Origin: Gloeobacterales cyanobacterium ES-bin-313 | GTDB lineage: Bacteria; Cyanobacteriota; Cyanobacteriia; Gloeobacterales; Gloeobacteraceae | Assembly: GCA_014379585.1 (NCBI GenBank) | Contig: JACMLN010000052.1 | Span: forward strand, 1-36,471 | Reading direction: 5' to 3' | DNA: 36,471 nucleotides | Shown: one piece after another, positions 25,873 through 33,844 of the stretch | How positions within the stretch are numbered: position 1 is the stretch's first letter | Layout: each line of letters begins with the position of its first letter | The notes under the pieces: generated by a model | The model's input: the letters and a program-made list of their open reading frames with translations, nothing else | What the model was told of the DNA's origin: nothing | The model's database searches: none | Program-made: the position numbers and the translations under genes

Positions 25873-26681
25873 AACAAACCGAAAAGTGGAAATGGTTCTA
25901 CTTGCTTTTGGGTGTCTTTATTGTTGGCAATCTTGGTGCTATGGCTTTTGTCAAATTTGTGATGACACTTCGCGACACGACCGCCCAAACAGAAACATCA
26001 ATCATGCCTTCTGTACCACAAGTTTCCACTGTCCCGAATTCCGTTCCACAGGTCGCTGCTGAACCAACTTCTGCCCCAAAAAGCGCTGTCTCATCGGTTC
26101 CCACGAATACATCATTGGTTTCTGTCTCACCGAATCTTAGTGTAGAAAAGTACGGTCATCTTCCTTACCAAGAAGCCTCCCAAGCTGATGTTGAACTCGT
26201 TGGTAGTTACGGCCTGAGTCAAAAAGACGAGCGCTATGAATTCTTGCACAAAGAAGCCAGTCATGCCTGGTTGCACATGCAATTTGCTGCCCGCGATGAA
26301 GGGGTATGGTTGATCATTATTTCGGGTTTTCGGACGGAGGTTCGCCAGACAAAAGTATTTCTAGATCAGCTCAAGAAAAAGAAGAATGAAGCTGCTGCCG
26401 CTCGCTACGTCGCCCCTCCTGGCTTTAGCGAGCATCATACTGGATACACCCTCGACCTTGGTGATGGTAGTGCGCCAAAGACGGATCTTAAAACAGAATT
26501 TGAGCGAACAAAAGCTTTTCGCTGGTTGACGAAACACGCCCAAAAATACGGATTTGAAATGTCTTTTGGCCCTAACCAAAAGGAGACAGGCGTTGCCTAC
26601 GAACCGTGGCATTGGCGCTATATTGGGACATCCCATGCCCTAGCAATATTTGATCGCGCCAGAAAAAAGAGTCTGCTATGA
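25869..26681 (+). CDS. Membrane-anchored VanY-type D-alanyl-D-alanine carboxypeptidase
   Basis: A 270-residue member of peptidase family M15B. An N-terminal anchor helix (about 5-35; FYLLLGVFIVGNLGAMAFVK) is followed by a Pro/Ser/Val-rich spacer and the catalytic domain (about 110-262). IISGFRTEVRQTKVF is the conserved SxYRS-like region. SEHHTGYTLDLGD supplies zinc ligands H189 and D196. EPWHWRY supplies the catalytic glutamate (E245) and third ligand (H248). All key residues are present, so it should trim the terminal D-Ala from peptidoglycan peptides in the periplasm. It overlaps both neighbours by 4 bases, so it is produced with the two propeller-membrane proteins. Nothing here suggests vancomycin resistance; no VanS/VanR or ligase genes are nearby. 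Confidence 0.93.
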   Translation: MKQTEKWKWFYLLLGVFIVGNLGAMAFVKFVMTLRDTTAQTETSIMPSVPQVSTVPNSVPQVAAEPTSAPKSAVSSVPTNTSLVSVSPNLSVEKYGHLPYQEASQADVELVGSYGLSQKDERYEFLHKEASHAWLHMQFAARDEGVWLIIISGFRTEVRQTKVFLDQLKKKKNEAAAARYVAPPGFSEHHTGYTLDLGDGSAPKTDLKTEFERTKAFRWLTKHAQKYGFEMSFGPNQKETGVAYEPWHWRYIGTSHALAIFDRARKKSLL

Positions 26682-28513
26682 GTACTAATTTGATCGCGGC
26701 GTCCAAAGAATCAGTTTGGTATGTAATCGACGCAAGCCTTTATTGCTTTGATTTCAATCGTCGCAGTGTTGAGGTGGATACAAGCTTCTCAGATCTTGGC
26801 GGTCTCACCATTCGCTGTCTTGTGAGTGTGGATGGCTATCAAAAACCTTGGTGCGGCACAACCAACGGCATCTATTTCTTGAAAGGCGAACAGTGGACTA
26901 AGCTTTCTGCAATCGGGGATTTTAGTCCAGGTACCACCTTCAGTTGTCTCGCTTTTGATGGTAAGTGTGTTCTAGCTGCAGCAAACCGTGGTTTGGCTTT
27001 GCTCAGTATTGGCGAGTATTTTTCTTGGGAGATTCTTTATAATACGACCTACGGATTGCCCAATAATCGAGTGAATTGTTTGGTTATTGACCAAGAACAG
27101 CACCTTTTGTGTGGAACATCACAAGGTCTAGCTACTAAAGATCATGAGCGGTTTAGCAACTTTGTCGCGGATGCACTAACAACTGCGAATATCCTCGATC
27201 TGGCGATCAGTCCAACCGGGCAAGTCTGGTTTGTCGAAGAGACTTCTCTGCGCAAACGCAAGAAGGATGGCACCTGGGAAACAGACACAGGCTGGTCACA
27301 TGGATTGCCTGAAGCTATGTTGCAGTGTCTCCATATTGATGCGGAAGGCATTATTTACGTGGGTACGAACCAAGGAGTAGTTGCCTGTAAAAATGGCATC
27401 TGGAAGTGTATTGATGGAACCGTGAGTGAAAATATTCGTTGTCTCTACAGTGATGGGCAAGGAACCGTCTGGTGTTTAACTACTAAAGCATTACTCTGCC
27501 TCGAAAACCTCAAAGCACTTAATTTGAATGAGATACTAGATTTTGGCTTGCTTCTCAAGGAGCGAGAGGTAAGAAGGCAGTCTGAAATGCCCATTATTTC
27601 TCCAGACACAGCGCTCGATGTTGACGGTAGAGCACCAACCATTTTTTTCAAAGATCGCGACGATACTGTTTTGCTAGCCGAGCAAGATCTACAAATCAAT
27701 GCGCCACAGCCTAGCGAAACTCCTCGCTTAAAATCTCCCCAAGCAGAAAAGCTGACCGCATCTGTGATACTCACCATCGAGCATGCTAAGGCAAAAGCAA
27801 CAAATAGAAGTCCAGCTATTTTCCGTGTTGCTATAGCGCGCACGAACTTTCCTAGCGATGTGCAATGGACGCTGGAAGGCTTGCCAGAGCGTGCTGCCTA
27901 TGGCTGCTCCACGAACTACAATAAGCTCACAATTTCAGTGGATGCTTCTCAAGTTAACATCAGCAAATTGCCCAAGCAAATGATTCCTCTTCAACTGATT
28001 GGGAAAGCGCCTGGTGTCACGATTGCGCCTATAGAACTCGAACTGCGCATCGAGAAAAGCTTGCCCTACTGGGTGTTGCCAACGCTTGGCTTTGTCAGTG
28101 TGTATGCTGTCATTATCATCGCCACAGCTTCAGCACCTGTCAAATTGCTAGAACCAGCTTGGACTGCAGATGACAGCATGCAGCACGCTGCCGAAGGAGG
28201 CATTAATCTACGCGTTATGGTGCCTGAGGAGGCAAAGCTAGGAGAAGGCAAATTAGAAATTTACCGTGGAGATGCTTCTTCACAAGCAGCCTCTTTTGTC
28301 GATGCTATTTTTGACTCCGAGCATGCCGGTTTATTTGTATATAAAAAAAGGTTGCCTGAAGGCAAATACCGTCTTTTAGTAACGCTTCCAGGCTATCGAC
28401 CCTTAGAAAAAGTGATTGTTAAAGAATCCGCCATGGTCACCAAGGCAGATTCTGATACAGGCATTGGTGCGCCTCCCCTCACTCTCGAACGCAAGTTCCT
28501 GAAACTCTTCTGA
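26678..28513 (+). CDS. Propeller-Ig-TM protein with PEGA-like C-terminus
   Basis: 611 residues, no leader, third propeller paralogue of the locus. Seven blades (about 1-275) are readable, with cores such as KPWCGTTNGIYFL, HLLCGTSQGLATK, IIYVGTNQGVVAC and TVWCLTTKALLCL. The link YNTTYGLPNNRVNCLVID matches YDTTDGLPSRRVDCLCVD in the IMS paralogue. An Ig-like domain (about 365-460) precedes one membrane helix (about 464-487; LGFVSVYAVIIIATASA). The C-terminal module (about 505-600; KLEIYRGDAS, LPEGKYRLLVTLPGYRPLEK) resembles a PEGA domain, which is associated with surface or wall attachment. The predicted layout is propeller inside, PEGA-like domain outside. The start overlaps the VanY stop by 4 bases. 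Confidence 0.83.
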   Translation: MSTNLIAASKESVWYVIDASLYCFDFNRRSVEVDTSFSDLGGLTIRCLVSVDGYQKPWCGTTNGIYFLKGEQWTKLSAIGDFSPGTTFSCLAFDGKCVLAAANRGLALLSIGEYFSWEILYNTTYGLPNNRVNCLVIDQEQHLLCGTSQGLATKDHERFSNFVADALTTANILDLAISPTGQVWFVEETSLRKRKKDGTWETDTGWSHGLPEAMLQCLHIDAEGIIYVGTNQGVVACKNGIWKCIDGTVSENIRCLYSDGQGTVWCLTTKALLCLENLKALNLNEILDFGLLLKEREVRRQSEMPIISPDTALDVDGRAPTIFFKDRDDTVLLAEQDLQINAPQPSETPRLKSPQAEKLTASVILTIEHAKAKATNRSPAIFRVAIARTNFPSDVQWTLEGLPERAAYGCSTNYNKLTISVDASQVNISKLPKQMIPLQLIGKAPGVTIAPIELELRIEKSLPYWVLPTLGFVSVYAVIIIATASAPVKLLEPAWTADDSMQHAAEGGINLRVMVPEEAKLGEGKLEIYRGDASSQAASFVDAIFDSEHAGLFVYKKRLPEGKYRLLVTLPGYRPLEKVIVKESAMVTKADSDTGIGAPPLTLERKFLKLF

Positions 28514-28541
28514 CCACAAAGCTATTCATGAGGTATTGATC

Positions 28542-30587
28542 ATGTTCTTGTCCAGACAACTTTCTATTGCTCTCGCCCTTTCTTTGCTTGTCACTCTACC
28601 CGTTACTGCAGCCAGTGTTTCGATCAAAGCCAAAGTGACGGGTAACCAAAACAACATTGCAAAAAAAATATCTATCTTAAATCTTGATAAAGGCAGCAAA
28701 GATGGCGTGAAAACGGGAGCAAAAGGTTCTGCAAGTTACCTCGGATTTACAGATGCCAAAGGCGCGAATCAAGCCTTTAAAGCACCGATGATCCTGCCAT
28801 TTGCAATTTCAAAGCCTGGCACCGAGGCTTCCGATGGCATTGCCCACTTTCCGGGGGGGTTGCCCCCGATCATCAGCAGTGGTACCCCAGCAACGATCGT
28901 CAGTTATGTACCGGACAAACCGAGAAAAATTGATATCAATCAACCGATTCCAGGATCTGCTAAGACGAAGAATCCACCTAGCCAAAAAGGCGGAAATGCT
29001 ACTGCCCAACCGCCCAAAAAAGTGGCGAAAAAGCCACCGAAAAAGACGCAACCGCCTGCTCAACTGATCCCCAAACCACCCATTCAAACCGTCGAACCTC
29101 TAGATTTTTGTGCTTCCCAGTACGGTGGAACCACTACCAATCGCCAGTTTTGCTTACGCGTTGACAAGTCGGATATTATCTCCCAAGCTGTCCTCTCGGG
29201 GGAGTTGCCGGGTGAAATCGACCCGCAGGAAGGACAAGGGATTTCGAAGCAATCTGATTGGGTCGATGATCGTTTAAGTGCAGTCGCTCAACGTTATGGA
29301 AACAACCCAAACGATCCTGTTGCCCAGTTAGCTCTAGGCCAAGAGTATTTGCGTTTCAACCATTACGAAAAAGCTTCCCAGTTCTTGGCAAACATTCAAG
29401 ATCCAGGAACCGATGACGAGTTTAGCGATCTGCTTACCCACAGTCGTATGTACGCGAACTACGCAGTTGGTAACTACGAGCAAGTTGTCCAAGATGCAGC
29501 CAATATCAAGAACAAAACCTACGCTCAATCAATGTACAACATCCAGGCCGCAGCCTATGCTGCTAGTGGCAATACAACTGCATCAGAACAGATTTTATCA
29601 GGTCTGATGAGCAGCAGCGAAGTGCTCAACAATCGCGCCATCAATACCCACACGCAAGATAAAGATCATCCCGAGGCCGCCAGAGCTCTTTTTGATCAAG
29701 CCCTCACCATCAATCCCAACAATCTCAGTGTCGTCAACAACCTAGCTATTCTCGATATCGAACAAAATCAGTTTGGCAAAGCCTACGGGCACTTTGCAGC
29801 TATTTACGATCAAGTTGCACCGATCAATAACTCAGATCCAGTGACGTTAAGCCTTAAACGCTCGACCCTTTGGTACGTCAATAACTATCAGATCAATGAA
29901 GACTATGTAAGGCAACAGAAGATACCATTGGATGTTCTTCAAACTGCAACAGGTGTTCAAGCTGGAGCAATGATACTTAAAACGATTCTTGGTGGCAAAG
30001 TTACTTCTGGGGATATTACTGGCTTATTGTTCGGCTTGGTTGGTTCTGCTATACAACAACAAAAAGTGAATGACGCGATTACGAAAGTACGCAACAATTT
30101 TCTTGACAATCTGACGATGCTACCGACTGTATCAGGGCCAAACCAGGTGGATCTATCAAAACGCATTTCTGTGACTGCTAAGAGCCAGCCAACGACCTCT
30201 AGGCGAATTTCTGATCCCCCAACTCAACCAATCACCCTCTCGGATCAACAGCCTCCAAAACAACCCTCGGCGATTTCGACTGCGCCAACCCAGCCCGACA
30301 CGAATGGGCGTACTGATGTTGCCCCTCTGGTCAATATTGCTGGTTTCAACACCAATACTGATGACCTGAAGCGGGTCATTGGTGACTTGCCGTTACTCGT
30401 TAATTATGCGCAGTATCCTGACTATGGAAAAATGCAAAAGTATATTAAGAATATTCCGCCGAAAGTGCGCACCCAGGCTCGCCGAACCATCGCTGATGCC
30501 CTCAGTGGTAAACCTGTGCAACTCAATAACGACTTAAGGCGTATTCTTTTCGCTTTCATGCGCTTCAAGACTTACGGGAAATTTTGA
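28542..30587 (+). CDS. Exported TPR-repeat protein, last gene of the ten-gene locus
   Basis: About 681 residues from ATG 28542, which has GAGG 8 bases upstream; a TTG two codons earlier is less likely. The signal peptide is MFLSRQLSIALALSLLVTLP (cleavage near TAA-SVS). The N-terminal beta region contains NLDKGSKDGVKTGAKGSASY, a loop pattern seen in periplasmic barrel-type domains. A Pro/Lys-rich linker follows (about 126-187), with a cysteine pair in DFCASQYGG and RQFCLRV. TPR-like helical repeats occupy about 257-430 (VAQLALGQEYLRFNHYEKAS, LFDQALTINPNNLSVVNNLA). The C-terminus is disordered, then helical. A G7 run (28853-28859) opposite CCCCC makes a strong small hairpin in the message. It probably scaffolds the periplasmic parts. 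The 3' end overlaps the convergent next gene by 23 bases. Confidence 0.82.
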   Translation: MFLSRQLSIALALSLLVTLPVTAASVSIKAKVTGNQNNIAKKISILNLDKGSKDGVKTGAKGSASYLGFTDAKGANQAFKAPMILPFAISKPGTEASDGIAHFPGGLPPIISSGTPATIVSYVPDKPRKIDINQPIPGSAKTKNPPSQKGGNATAQPPKKVAKKPPKKTQPPAQLIPKPPIQTVEPLDFCASQYGGTTTNRQFCLRVDKSDIISQAVLSGELPGEIDPQEGQGISKQSDWVDDRLSAVAQRYGNNPNDPVAQLALGQEYLRFNHYEKASQFLANIQDPGTDDEFSDLLTHSRMYANYAVGNYEQVVQDAANIKNKTYAQSMYNIQAAAYAASGNTTASEQILSGLMSSSEVLNNRAINTHTQDKDHPEAARALFDQALTINPNNLSVVNNLAILDIEQNQFGKAYGHFAAIYDQVAPINNSDPVTLSLKRSTLWYVNNYQINEDYVRQQKIPLDVLQTATGVQAGAMILKTILGGKVTSGDITGLLFGLVGSAIQQQKVNDAITKVRNNFLDNLTMLPTVSGPNQVDLSKRISVTAKSQPTTSRRISDPPTQPITLSDQQPPKQPSAISTAPTQPDTNGRTDVAPLVNIAGFNTNTDDLKRVIGDLPLLVNYAQYPDYGKMQKYIKNIPPKVRTQARRTIADALSGKPVQLNNDLRRILFAFMRFKTYGKF

Positions 30588-31104
30588 TCTCACTTTCCGA
30601 AGGTAGATGGTGAGTCCAGACTATTTTAGAATTTCTTTTCTTGGGCGGCCATTCAGCGTGCATCGGGACAATGCCAGTGAGTTGCTGGGCTTCCTGCACT
30701 GTCAGGGGGAGAACCGTCTCAACCGAGTAGACATTGGGTTGGCCAGTCACAACGCGGCTCTTGCAGTGGAGATGACGGTCGTAGCCTTTTAGCATCGTCC
30801 GCAGCATGTCTCGACGCGGAACGACATCGAAGTCGCCATCAAGTTTGCAGATCGCCGCGAATCCGATAATCGCAGCGAGCCTCGGTATGCCCAGAGAAGC
30901 CGCTTCCGCACCACCGACGTAGGCTTCACCGAGGGGTGTATTCGGTGCCTCCATAAGGATGTGGGTGACATCGTGGCGATCAATATGAAAGCGAATCGCT
31001 AAATCCACGGGTGGGATGTGGGTGATTGGGATCGCATTTTCGGGCTTGTTGAAGCCGTGCTCAGCGAAACGGTTTTGGAGGAGTTCTGCGACAGTCTTGG
31101 CCAT
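30565..31104 (-). CDS. Unrecognised 179-residue protein
   Basis: Starts at ATG 31104 (MAKTVAELLQNRFAEHGFNK); an upstream TTG adds three residues. No signal peptide or membrane helix is present. Blocks such as DLAIRFHIDRHDVTHILMEA, GEAYVGGAEAASLGIPRLAA and KGYDRHLHCKSRVVTG look conserved and globular, with several His and Asp residues, but I cannot assign a family. The tail is basic. It is divergent from the phytol/dolichol-kinase-like gene across 100 bases and convergent with the TPR gene, whose end it overlaps. A soluble cytoplasmic enzyme or regulator is the safest guess. Confidence 0.65.
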   Translation of the reverse strand: MAKTVAELLQNRFAEHGFNKPENAIPITHIPPVDLAIRFHIDRHDVTHILMEAPNTPLGEAYVGGAEAASLGIPRLAAIIGFAAICKLDGDFDVVPRRDMLRTMLKGYDRHLHCKSRVVTGQPNVYSVETVLPLTVQEAQQLTGIVPMHAEWPPKKRNSKIVWTHHLPSESEIKISRKS

Positions 31105-31204
31105 CGGAATCAAAAAGGTCTTTTTTCTAAGCTAGCCGATCAGGGCCTAGAGTGAAAACTTGGTACCTTGCCCGAAGGGTCGTGGGATAGCGCGGAGTGA
31201 AAAG

Positions 31205-31876
31205 ATGATTCCTTGGTGGCAACAAATTTTTTGGCTCGCTCTCTGGGTGGGTGGAGTGCTCGGCATTGCCCAACAACTCGCACTGCGCGGGACTCGGGAG
31301 GAGTATATCCGCAAATTTGTACATATTGGTACGGGAAACATCATTTTGCTGGCTTGGGCTCTAGACACACCTCTTTGGCTTGCTCTAGGATTTGGAATTG
31401 TCTTTAGTGCTGTGACACTGCTATCCTATAGGGTCAATATTTTAAGCAGTATCAACAGCGTCAACCGCAAAAGTTGGGGAACTTTTTTTTATGCCCTGAG
31501 CATTACACTTTTGATCGGAATTTTTTGGAGCCGTTCTGAGCCGCTGATTGCCGCCCTTGGTATCTTGATCATGACTTGGGGTGATGCATTCGCCGCCCTC
31601 GTTGGCCAAGCTTGGGGCCGCCGCACCTATCACGTTTTCGGAGTCAAGAAGACCCTCGAAGGTTCTCTAGCCATGGGATTGGTGAGCTTTGTCGTCTGCA
31701 TTTTATTGCTCGGATTTGTATATGGTGTTCGAATTGAAGTCCTGGGATGTGCGATGCTGCTAGCGACGACTGCAACTGCTCTTGAGACGCTCTCGGTGGC
31801 GGGGATCGACAATTTAACAGTTCCTTTGGGTAGTGCTATCCTAGGTAGTTGGCTCATTCGTCACTTTCTTGTTTGA
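31205..31876 (+). CDS. Phytol/dolichol kinase-like CTP-dependent membrane kinase
   Basis: About 223 residues with six or seven membrane helices. EEYIRKFVHIGTGNIILLAW, NSVNRKSWGTFFYALSITL, ILIMTWGDAFAALVGQAWG and FGVKKTLEGSLAMGLVSFVV are the conserved blocks of the SEC59/VTE5/CTP-dependent polyprenol and phytol kinase family. In cyanobacteria and plastids such enzymes phosphorylate phytol released from chlorophyll for tocopherol or chlorophyll reuse; other members act on dolichol, farnesol or diacylglycerol, so substrate is open. Start ATG 31205 has GGAG about 8 bases upstream; a TTG 45 bases earlier is unlikely. It lies 56 bases before ado on the same strand and may be cotranscribed. Confidence 0.87.
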   Translation: MIPWWQQIFWLALWVGGVLGIAQQLALRGTREEYIRKFVHIGTGNIILLAWALDTPLWLALGFGIVFSAVTLLSYRVNILSSINSVNRKSWGTFFYALSITLLIGIFWSRSEPLIAALGILIMTWGDAFAALVGQAWGRRTYHVFGVKKTLEGSLAMGLVSFVVCILLLGFVYGVRIEVLGCAMLLATTATALETLSVAGIDNLTVPLGSAILGSWLIRHFLV

Positions 31877-31932
31877 ATAATCTTGTAAGATAGCCGTACT
31901 CACTCGTTCATTTCCTCTCGACAGGTAGCCCA

Positions 31933-32628
31933 GTGAATATTCCTGAAACCGCCATCGACTATACCAGCGCATCCTACCGAGACGCTTTCTCGCGCATCAA
32001 CGCAATTGTGGTTGAGGGCGAACGCGAAGCCTGCGCAAACTATCTCTCGATTGCGACGATGTTGCCTGACCATGCAGAGAATCTTAAAAAGCTCTCGGCG
32101 ATGGAGAGCCGCCACCTCAAGGGATTCCAATCCTGCGCCCGCAACTTGGCAGTTATTCCCGATGACGCGTTTGCCCGTGCGTACTTTGGTGACCTAGACA
32201 ACAACTTTCAAAAAGCTGCCGCTGCCGGAGATATCGTCACCTGCATGGTGATCCAGGCATTGATTATCGAGTGTTTTGCAATCGCGGCCTACAACATCTA
32301 TATTCCGGTTGCGGATCCTTTCGCCAAAAAAATTACCGAAGGCGTGATCAAGGACGAGTACCTGCACCTGAACTTTGGGCAGCAGTGGCTTAAAGAACAC
32401 TTTGAAGAAGTCCGCGAACGGATTATGCAGGCCAACGCTGAGAATTTACCGATTGTTTGGCGGATGCTCCAAGTCGTTGAAGCGGATACTGTGCCCCTGC
32501 GCATGGACAAAGAAGCGATCGTTGAAGACTTCCTGATTGCTTACGGCGAAGCCTTAAGCGATATTGGATTCTCGACCCGCGATGTGATGAGAATGTCTGC
32601 GCGCGGTCTTGCCGCTGCCCCCCACTGA
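31933..32628 (+). CDS. ado: Aldehyde-deformylating oxygenase
   Basis: Ferritin-like di-iron enzyme that converts fatty aldehydes to alkanes or alkenes plus formate, the last step of cyanobacterial hydrocarbon synthesis. 231 residues, the family length. Iron ligands are all in place: E30 ([12 protein letters not shown]), E58 and H61 ([11 protein letters not shown]), E113 ([15 protein letters not shown]), E142 and H145 ([13 protein letters not shown]). The start is GTG 31933 with CAGG upstream. The aar gene follows after 6 bases, the standard cyanobacterial order. Confidence 0.98.
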   Translation: MNIPETAIDYTSASYRDAFSRINAIVVEGEREACANYLSIATMLPDHAENLKKLSAMESRHLKGFQSCARNLAVIPDDAFARAYFGDLDNNFQKAAAAGDIVTCMVIQALIIECFAIAAYNIYIPVADPFAKKITEGVIKDEYLHLNFGQQWLKEHFEEVRERIMQANAENLPIVWRMLQVVEADTVPLRMDKEAIVEDFLIAYGEALSDIGFSTRDVMRMSARGLAAAPH

Positions 32629-32634
32629 GGATAC

Positions 32635-33675
32635 ATGTTCGGTTTAATTGGACATTTAACGAGTCTTCCCCACGCCCAGAGCGTCGCTCAACAGTTGGGC
32701 TTTGACGAATACGCCAGTCACGATCTCGAATTCTGGTGTATGGCTCCTCCTCAGGCAGTGGATGAAATTACCATCACCAGCATCACCGGACAGGTGATCC
32801 ATGGTCAGTATGTCGAATCGTGTTTCTTGCCGGAGATGCTTGCCCAAGGCAAGTTCAAGACGGCAATGCGCAAAGTGCTGAACGCCATGGCTCTCGTCCA
32901 AAAACGTGGCATCGACATCACGGCTCTCGGTGGTTTTTCCTCGATTATTTTCGAGAACTTCAACCTAGAACGCTTGCTCAATGTCCGGGACATCACTCTG
33001 GACATTCGGCGCTTCACCACAGGCAATACCCACACTGCCTATATTCTCTGTCAGCAGGTTGAACAGGGGGCTGCTCTCCACGGCATTGACCTTGCAGATG
33101 CGACGATTGCTGTGGTCGGTGCGACGGGAGACATCGGTAGTGCGGTCTGTCGCTGGATCGCCGATCGGCTCTCGCCCAAAGAACTGCTTTTGGTCGCTCG
33201 CGATCAAGAACGTCTGGAGAATTTGCGTCAGGAATTAGGTTTCGGCAAGATTGCCATTACCGAAGAAGCCCTTCCGAAAGCGGACATCATCGTCTGGGTG
33301 GCTTCGATGAACCAGGGGATGTCTATCGACCCTGCAACCCTGCGCAATCCCTGTCTCCTGATCGATGGTGGCTATCCCAAAAATATGTCTGGGAGCATCA
33401 TCGGCGAGGGTATTCATGTTCTAGACGGTGGCATGGTCGAGCACTCCCTCGACATCGACTGGAAGATCATGTCGTTTTTGAATGTTCCCAATCCGGCACG
33501 GCAGTTCTTTGCCTGCTTTGCTGAGTCGATGTTGCTTGAATTTGAGGGTCTACACTGTAATTTTTCTTGGGGACGTAACTACATTACTCCCGACAAGATG
33601 GAGCAGATCGGGGCACTCTCCCGCAAGCATGGCTTTCGCCCCTTGCTGACCCAAGCAGCAACAGCAGAGGTTTGA
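32635..33675 (+). CDS. aar: Long-chain acyl-ACP reductase
   Basis: Reduces fatty acyl-ACP to fatty aldehyde with NADPH and feeds aldehyde-deformylating oxygenase. 346 residues. The N-terminal acyl-binding domain ([20 protein letters not shown]) is followed by a Rossmann domain with [17 protein letters not shown]. The catalytic cysteine is C294 in [27 protein letters not shown] and [17 protein letters not shown] are conserved. ATG 32635 has GAGG 5 bases upstream. It ends the phytol-kinase-like/ado/aar run. Both enzymes look complete, so the cell should make hydrocarbons. Confidence 0.98.
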   Translation: MFGLIGHLTSLPHAQSVAQQLGFDEYASHDLEFWCMAPPQAVDEITITSITGQVIHGQYVESCFLPEMLAQGKFKTAMRKVLNAMALVQKRGIDITALGGFSSIIFENFNLERLLNVRDITLDIRRFTTGNTHTAYILCQQVEQGAALHGIDLADATIAVVGATGDIGSAVCRWIADRLSPKELLLVARDQERLENLRQELGFGKIAITEEALPKADIIVWVASMNQGMSIDPATLRNPCLLIDGGYPKNMSGSIIGEGIHVLDGGMVEHSLDIDWKIMSFLNVPNPARQFFACFAESMLLEFEGLHCNFSWGRNYITPDKMEQIGALSRKHGFRPLLTQAATAEV

Positions 33676-33684
33676 GCTTCAGAA

Positions 33685-33735
33685 ATACTGCGCAGTTCAT
33701 CGGCATCCCCATGATCTGGTGGAAAGGCGCAGTAT
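33685..33735. repeat. Long-stem inverted repeat between convergent genes
   Basis: ATACTGCGC (33685-33693) and GCGCAGTAT (33727-33735) are perfect 9-base arms around 33 bases, starting 9 bases after the aar stop. No T-run follows on either strand, so it is not a textbook terminator. It may still stop or protect the 3' ends of aar and the convergent kinase transcript. Confidence 0.55.
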
Positions 33736-33844
33736 CGTTTGCCCCTACACAATGATTTAATTGCTCGATTTAAAAGCGAAATGATATGAGATGCTGCTTC
33801 TACGCTCAAAACGTGGTTGCCCAAATACAAGCCGGTTTTAGCAA

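Noticed and set aside
25869-26681. VanY as part of a glycopeptide resistance cluster
   Set aside because: No VanR/VanS, D-Ala-D-Lac ligase or dehydrogenase genes lie nearby; the gene is embedded in the propeller locus.
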